Source of the DNA: Entophlyctis helioformis
Lineage: Eukaryota > Chytridiomycota > Chytridiomycetes > Chytridiales > Chytriomycetaceae
Length of the DNA stretch: 29,211 nt
Assembly: GCA_025526915.1 (NCBI GenBank)
Contig: JAHLKH010000261.1
Location: 1-29,211 of the forward strand
Direction: 5' to 3'
Position 1 is the stretch's first letter. Every line of letters begins with the position of its first letter. The notes under the pieces are model-generated. The model was not told the DNA's origin and did no database searches. It worked only from the letters and a program-made list of their open reading frames with translations. Made by a program: the position numbers and the translations under genes. Shown piece after piece: positions 23,882 to 29,211 of this stretch.

Positions 23882-26652
23882 TTACAGATCGTCCTTGGTC
23901 CATTGCGTGCGCGACTTGACAGCCTTCTTGCCCTTCTTGTGCGACTTTTTGCCAGGCAGGCCGGCGCCGGTGCCGTACAATGCCGCCGCCGTGCCCGAGT
24001 CTGCCAACGGAGCCGGCGTCTTGGGGCCGGCCGGCTTGGCATCGTTGGTGAGCATGTTCTGGTGCGGGTACAGCTTCGTGCGCGTAAAGTCGCGCGACGC
24101 CGCCTTGCCCGCTGTGCGCGCTTGCACGGTGTTGGTCATGAAAAACGACACGTCGATGGCCTTGGCGCTGGAGCCACCTGCAATGGCTGCGACTGCTGGC
24201 ATGCCGAGCGTCTTGGCTTGGCTCTTGCTAGCGGGCATGCTTCCGTCGGCCGTCTGTCATGGGCAAGTCCGCTTGTCGTCAGCAAGCCCGATCCCCGACG
24301 GCACAGCAAGGATGCAAATACAGACACACACACACCTGGAACCGCACGGGCTGATGCTCTTCCTTGAGCGTCAGATTGGCCTTGGCATGCAGGTCGGACA
24401 GGTTGAGCTTCTTGATGTGTCTCCGGAGAATGCGCTCGTCCTCGTACAGCTGGCGGTTGAACGCCGTGCCGTCGACGTTGGGCGGCGGGTGCACATACAG
24501 CAGCTTGCCGTTGACATAGTCCTTGAGAATGATGCGCGCGGCGCGTGCCTCGTCAGGATTGCCTTGGCTCGACTTGGCAAAGCCGCGCATGACTAGAGGA
24601 GTGGTGGGCGGCGGGAGTGGGTGGGGGCAGCGTGTGAGACTGTTGCACCGTCCCGCACGTGCACTGTAACACAAAGGAAGAGTGCGCTGAGATGGACAGA
24701 CGTACTGGCATAGGCGGACAGGAACTCTTCGGGAGTCGGCTGGCGGTCGACGAGATCGCCCTCGACGTTGCGCGTCTTGATGACAATGCCGTACAGCGCC
24801 TCGAGGTAGTACTTGGGAATACGCTGGCATACCAGACCGGTGGGTCCGACATACTCGCGCAGCTGGTCGATGGGCAGCACTCCGTTGATGACCATCTCGG
24901 CCTTGGTGGTTGCAAACGACGGGAACACGAGACCGGGACAGTCACAGAGAATGAGATTGTCCGACAGGTGGATGGTCTGGAAGTGCTTGGTCTTGCCGGG
25001 CGTGGAGCCGACAGCGACTCGCTTGGCACCGACAAGCGCGTTGAGGGTAGACGACTTGCCGACGTTGGGGTATCCAACAAAGCCAATGTTGATCTTTGCA
25101 TTGGGGTCTGTCCATGCAAGCCAGGCCAGGCGTCAGAGTCAGCACATGGCTGTGATGGGCGATCCAGAATAGGCTATCTTCGCGTACCGTCCGTACGCGT
25201 GGTCGTAGGGCATTCCTTGAGCAGCAGGTCGACAAGCTGGTGGGCATCAATGATGCGGATACGCTCTGGCAGCGACTCCTGGTACCTGTAGTCCAGCTCG
25301 GCATCGTCCTCGTCCACCTCCTCTTCGGCATACTCGATGTACTCCTCCTCCTCCTCTTCCTCCTCTTCCTCGTCGTCATTGTCCGAGTTGGCGCTCTTCA
25401 TGTTCTTGACAAAGGCGACATCGGCAGCAAGCTCAGCAGCGCGGCGTTCGGCATCCAGCACCTTTTCCATGTGCTGCTTGGCGAGTGCGGCCGAGAAGAA
25501 CGTGTATCGGACGCCCTCTTTGTCAAAGTAGTCTGCCCAGGCCTCTCTGTCCATTGCGGCGTGGTTGTCAATGCAGACAGACGAGGTGAGCGAAGGGATG
25601 CGGGACATGGAAGCAGCAACAAACAGCAACAGCACACCTTTGCTCTGTGGTCAGGAGATCGGCCTTGTTGATGAGCAGCAGGTTCTTCTTGAGCGGCGAG
25701 ACTTCGTGCACGTATTTCTCGAGATCGCTTGAACGGAACAGCATGGGGTTGCGGGCATCGACAATCTGCACGACGAGATCGGACCGCTCAATGACACGCC
25801 ACAGCTGGCGCCACACCTCGATGTTGCGCTCGTACGGGGTCATGATGAGGCCCTGCTCCTCCTCGAGGAACACGAGGCCGCGACGCCAGTCGAGGAACGA
25901 GTCGTTTTCGGCGTGCTTGAGCTGTTCGGCGGTGGTGGTGCGCGTCCACTTTGGGCGGCGCGGCACCGTCAGCCGGTCCTTGTTCTCCTCGTGGAGCGCC
26001 AGCGTCTCTGCCTCCTTCTCGGGGGTCAGGAGGAACGGGTTCAAGTACGAGTTGCCCGGCAGGCCGAGCGAGCCAACGACTTGGACATTCAGGCGCTCTG
26101 TGCCAACAACGATGGAATGTCAGCGGACGATCGTTGGCTGGGGGGAGCTGTGCACCAGGCATCCGCGGCAGTGGGCATCCGCGGCGGTAAGTGCCAGCAG
26201 CGCCAGCAAGCCACACCGGCAGACACCTGCAGACAGATGACTCGACTGAGGGCGGATGACTGGCAGCAGGCAATCACGCACCGGCCGTGAATTCGGTGCC
26301 GGCCAGCTGGGCCGTGGACAGGAAGGCGTCGAGGTCGTTCTCCTGGGTGATGGACTGCATGTTGACCCAGTTGGTGGTCGAGTCGTTGATGTCTGTCGTG
26401 TGCTGCAGGCGGGCAGGCGGGCAGGCGGCCATCCACGCCGATTGCGCAGGCCAGGCGGGTCAGCAAGCGAGGTTGGCCTGCTGGCACATGGGCAGGCGGG
26501 GCAGACATCGCCAAGGCAGGCATCGGCACCAAGACGAGCAGACGCACTCGGATGGATCCATCGGGGTTGACGTGCACGGGCGTCGACGAGTTGTTGAAGC
26601 GAGAGCGGATGAGCGCACGGCCGAGGCCCTTTGCCTTTTTGGAGCCTGCCAT
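23882..26652 (-). CDS. LSG1: Large-subunit GTPase Lsg1 (60S export factor release)
   Basis: Lsg1 is a cytoplasmic circularly permuted GTPase that triggers Nmd3 release from exported 60S subunits. Seven exons in transcription order (26652-26548, 26402-26282, 26097-25638, 25546-25188, 25107-24706, 24592-24336, 24253-23882) sum to 2076 nt, 691 residues, with all phases consistent. The N-terminus MAGSKKAKGLGRALIRSRF and the block HTTDINDSTTNWVNMQSI are family hallmarks. The permuted GTPase order is visible: VDARNPMLF (188-196), G4 NKAD (219-222), then G1 GYPNVGKSS (360-368) and G3 DCPG (404-407). A Glu-rich acidic run lies in exon 4 between G4 and G1. Downstream, GNPDEARAARIILKDYVNGK and LLYVHPPP are typical of Lsg1, and the C-terminus is Lys-rich. 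It is convergent with SMC3. Confidence 0.96.
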
Positions 26653-26936
26653 TGCGACGAGGTCTTGAAGGTGGAGGTGGAAGTGTTGGCCTGAGTGAAG
26701 GCAACTCGAAAAAAAAAGTTGGTTGTTGGTTTCTTGGTGTTTGTGTTGTTGTTTGTGTTGTTGTGAACCAAACTTCGGCCCGATATTCATACAATTACCA
26801 AGGATTTTGGAATAAAATTCGACCAGAGAGGCGACGGATGCAAGCCCACATATCACACGATGGAAGGTTCGAGTCAGCAACGAGCATGCGACGACAGGCG
26901 AGCGAGGCACATCCAACAAGGTGCTCACCTTTATCG
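26653..26936 (-). other. Spacer between the Fanzor stop and LSG1 start; candidate guide-RNA/element-end region
   Basis: This 284-bp stretch holds the LSG1 promoter and 5' UTR, with a caacaa-rich run (minus strand of about 26705-26765) close to its ATG. It also holds the 3' flank of the Fanzor gene. In TnpB and Fanzor loci the guide RNA is encoded at or overlapping the 3' end of the nuclease gene, so this is where it would be expected. I cannot recognise a defined RNA or a terminal inverted repeat by eye. Confidence 0.4.
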
Positions 26937-29141
26937 TTAGAAAAAGTGACCCGTTAGGTCGATCGGGAGGTGCCCCGATTCAAAGAGTTGGTAGTCAAAC
27001 AAGTCACTGTGTGGGATGCAGGTCAAGTGACTTGAGGGCAGGCTGTCTGCGTGCTGGTCGCAGCTGGACGACGGATGGTCCGTGTCTTGAACGCTGCTGT
27101 ACAGCACGTCTTGAACGCTGCTGGTGGACAGGCTGATCTGGTCCCATGAGGCCACATGCGACTTGAAGTGTTTCCGCGTTTGAGGCTGTGGGACAACAGG
27201 CGGAGCATCTTGTGCACGCAGCTTGATGGCAGTATGCATTCTTGCGATGCTTTTGAGGTGCTCTGGCGTGGCTGGATTGCTGTCAGGTTTGGTGTGTGTC
27301 AAGTAGAGCGGCCGGTGTCCAAAGAGCAGATGCCACAGCGCGACCATCCCGATGTTTGTGGCTCCAAGCACATCGCGGTGGTAGACAGTCTTGCATGGTA
27401 TGCACTCGTAGCGTCGCAGGTTGGTGCGGTTCTCGTATGGGATCCGCTGCTTGCACTGCGGGCACATCTGGCTGGTCAGGTTCTCGTTGCAGCGGTAGAT
27501 CTGTGTGTGTGTGTGTGTGTGTGGTCAGTTGGTGCACAGATGGATGGATGGATGGACAGCGTGGCATCAGACGCACATAGGCATATCCAGATGACCGCAG
27601 ATGCCTGATAAGAAACCTCTCAAACACAGCGTGCCGGCCACCTTGACCTGTAAAGTCGATGCCAAATGCCCACACAACGGGAATGTTGTCCTCTGTCGAC
27701 TTTGTTCGGTCGACAGGGAGGCCTTGAGATGCAGCAGATGCGCGCTTTCCAGTGGTCGATCCTGCCAGCTTCATGATGCCCTCAAGAGCGTTTCCGCGAA
27801 TAGACGTGCTGTTGCTGCACATGGTGAACCGCTTGGCCTTGACCTTCTGTGGAATGCCATGTCATGCCATGCCATCCAGTGCAATCAGCAGGCGATCAAG
27901 CAGTATGGCGGTCATGGCAATGGACATCCAGAAACAGAGAAACCGTACCCGTGCATTCAGGAATGGTGTGCAGTAAGCATGGCAGCGCAGATCCCAAAAG
28001 GCTCTCTCGCCAGGCTTGACGTTTGGATCGACATGCTTTGCTGTCTTGAATGCAATGGCCGCCTGGATGTCAGCAGCCTTGGCAAGTCGGTCATCAAACC
28101 TGGCACAAGAGCCACGTGCTGTTAGCCGACCTGTTCAAGAGTGCGCGTGGCAGAGTCATTGCATGCATACCACCACTGAAGGTCACGCTCAGCTTGAAAC
28201 ATGCCAGAGGAGAGCACGTAGTTGGACTCGAGCGTATACGAAAAGTCTCTGAGGTCGACCAAGATGCTGGACGCGCCATACAGGTACCGCTTGCCCCAAT
28301 CAAAGCTGACAACACGAACAGTCTGGTAGCCTTGGTCAGTGAACAGATTGTTGGCGTTGATGATGTCACGCAGTCGCTGCGAGGCGTAAAAGTTGCGCTT
28401 GCCCTGTCGTGCCATGGCATGAGTGAGGAATGTGCAGTGCATGTGCACCAATGCGCGAGGTTGGCATGCAAGTGGCTTACAGGATTGGGCGTGTATGGCT
28501 TGGTGGCTGATGGGTCGGCTGGATCGGTGGCTGTGGATGGCATGTCAGTCGGCGTGGTCAACAAGTGTGCGTCTGGATTGGTACAGCAACTCACATGTGA
28601 CGTCCATGTGATCATGAGCATCACCAGCAAGACTGAGTTGCTGGGCTGAAGACGCCGCGTTGGGACCTGCAGATCAAGGCGGATGTCAGAACCAATGTGT
28701 GCACCATCGCATTCAAGTGCGCCACATACTGCGAGGCGACTCTGGACGGTCTGTGCGAAAGTCCAGAGTCAGCTGAGAGACGCTGTATCCATCGGTCTTG
28801 ATGCTGCCTAGTCTGACAGCCTTGGTTGGTCGCGCTGGGGGCAGGGCTTTGATCGCAGCCTGGATGTAATCCTCGCGCTCCTTGCCAACCAGAAGGAGTC
28901 TCTTGGCCTCAAGAGTCGCATCGGCAATGGCGTCTGCTCTGGCCTTGGCAGCCGCGTCCATCTGGACCTTAGCGTCTGCAGGCGTCTGGAAGCGTCGTGT
29001 ATCCGAGGCGAGTCCGGGGAGGAGAATGTCGAGAACGCAATCCTCGCGGCTTGAGCTGAAAGCGGCTTGTATGTCCTTGTTGGATGACGCAAGAGTCAAG
29101 GCTTGCGAGCCAGGCTCTTTGAGAAGAGTGGTTTGTAAGTA
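26937..29141 (-). CDS. Fanzor (eukaryotic TnpB-like RNA-guided DNA endonuclease), 5' end unresolved
   Basis: Fanzors are eukaryotic relatives of transposon TnpB that cut DNA guided by an RNA from the element end. Exons in transcription order, all with matching phases: A (from within 29141-29055) to 28730, 28666-28595, 28530-28481, 28403-28171, 28099-27949, 27846-27577 and 27500-26937. From the codon at 29099 they give 569 residues. RuvC-I is VVSFDWGKR (Asp at 28299-28301). The RuvC-II strand is VVWAFGIDF (about 27675-27650) without a canonical Glu. Next come NENLTSQMCPQC (Glu at 27483-27485), the second zinc pair CIPC (27395-27404), and RuvC-III YHRDVLGATNI (Asp 27372-27374). About 120 further residues follow the zinc ribbon. 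In-frame sequence upstream is open only to the TGA at 29142-29144 and lacks an ATG, so a first exon lies further right, possibly beyond the window; a good acceptor is at 29056-29057. By eye the base composition is less GC-rich than the neighbours. Confidence 0.88.
26962..26979. repeat. Short inverted repeat at the 3' end of the Fanzor gene
   Basis: The bases atcggg (26962-26967) and cccgat (26974-26979) form a perfect 6-bp stem with a 6-nt loop, 25 bases before the 3' end of the coding region. It may be chance. It is noted because guide RNAs of this family overlap the nuclease gene's 3' end and are structured. Confidence 0.35.
27502..27523 (+). repeat. (TG)11 microsatellite in the last Fanzor intron
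   Basis: Eleven TG units directly abut the splice acceptor of the intron at 27501-27576; on the coding strand this is a CA run ending in cacag before the exon with NENLTS. A short tgga run lies in the same intron (about 27540-27556). Confidence 0.95.
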
Positions 29142-29211
29142 TCAAATCATGTAAACATGGCATAACCAAGTGCGACCTTGTAACGGATGCTCGGTCGCGG
29201 TCACGTGATCC

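Noticed and set aside
28094..28630. Continuous 178-residue minus-strand ORF over the Fanzor exons
   Set aside because: It reads through two good introns (gtgagt at 28594, gtaagc at 28480) and loses the RuvC-I motif, which is in another frame after splicing.

Overview
This window reads as nuclear DNA of a GC-rich, gene-dense, intron-bearing fungus. The evidence is a velvet-domain regulator (a fungus-specific family), universally conserved eukaryotic genes (eIF1A, RAD9, SMC3, LSG1, 3-ketodihydrosphingosine reductase) split by many introns of about 60-180 nt, and a eukaryotic Fanzor-type nuclease. High intron density with a Fanzor fits an early-diverging (chytrid-like) fungus; that is inference and I cannot name the species. 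Genes are truncated or unresolved at both edges, so the window may be a whole contig.

Layout. 1-2787 (+): the 3' part of a velvet gene whose domain is split by a very long low-complexity insert. 3288-4537 (+): eIF1A in four exons. 4785-6171 (+): 3-ketodihydrosphingosine reductase with one intron and one apparent 1-nt frameshift. 6267-7697 (+): an intronless GT-B glycosyltransferase. 7718-9562 (-) and 9587-12658 (-): two long ORFs in the same reading frame separated by one TAG; the first-translated one carries TPRs and a domain resembling fungal TPR-SET proteins, the other is unknown. 13608-15809 (+): a Ser/Pro-rich unknown protein with repeated RRxS sites. 15958-18241 (+): RAD9 in eight exons. 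18832-23663 (+): SMC3 in fourteen exons with one apparent 1-nt frameshift. 23882-26652 (-): the ribosome-export GTPase LSG1 in seven exons. 26937 to the right edge (-): a Fanzor/TnpB-like RNA-guided nuclease in at least seven exons.

How the genes relate. Most are housekeeping: translation initiation and 60S maturation (eIF1A, LSG1), sphingolipid synthesis (KDSR), and chromosome maintenance (RAD9 of the 9-1-1 clamp beside SMC3 of cohesin). No operon-like logic is expected. The accessory element is the Fanzor. Its RuvC and zinc-ribbon residues are intact, and its catalytic glutamate appears relocated to the position just before the zinc ribbon, as described for Fanzors.

Sequence quality. KDSR and SMC3 each need exactly one extra base, next to a short homopolymer, to restore a conserved protein. 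The velvet frame change has the same sign. This suggests residual deletion errors of a long-read assembly, though real mutations are not excluded.
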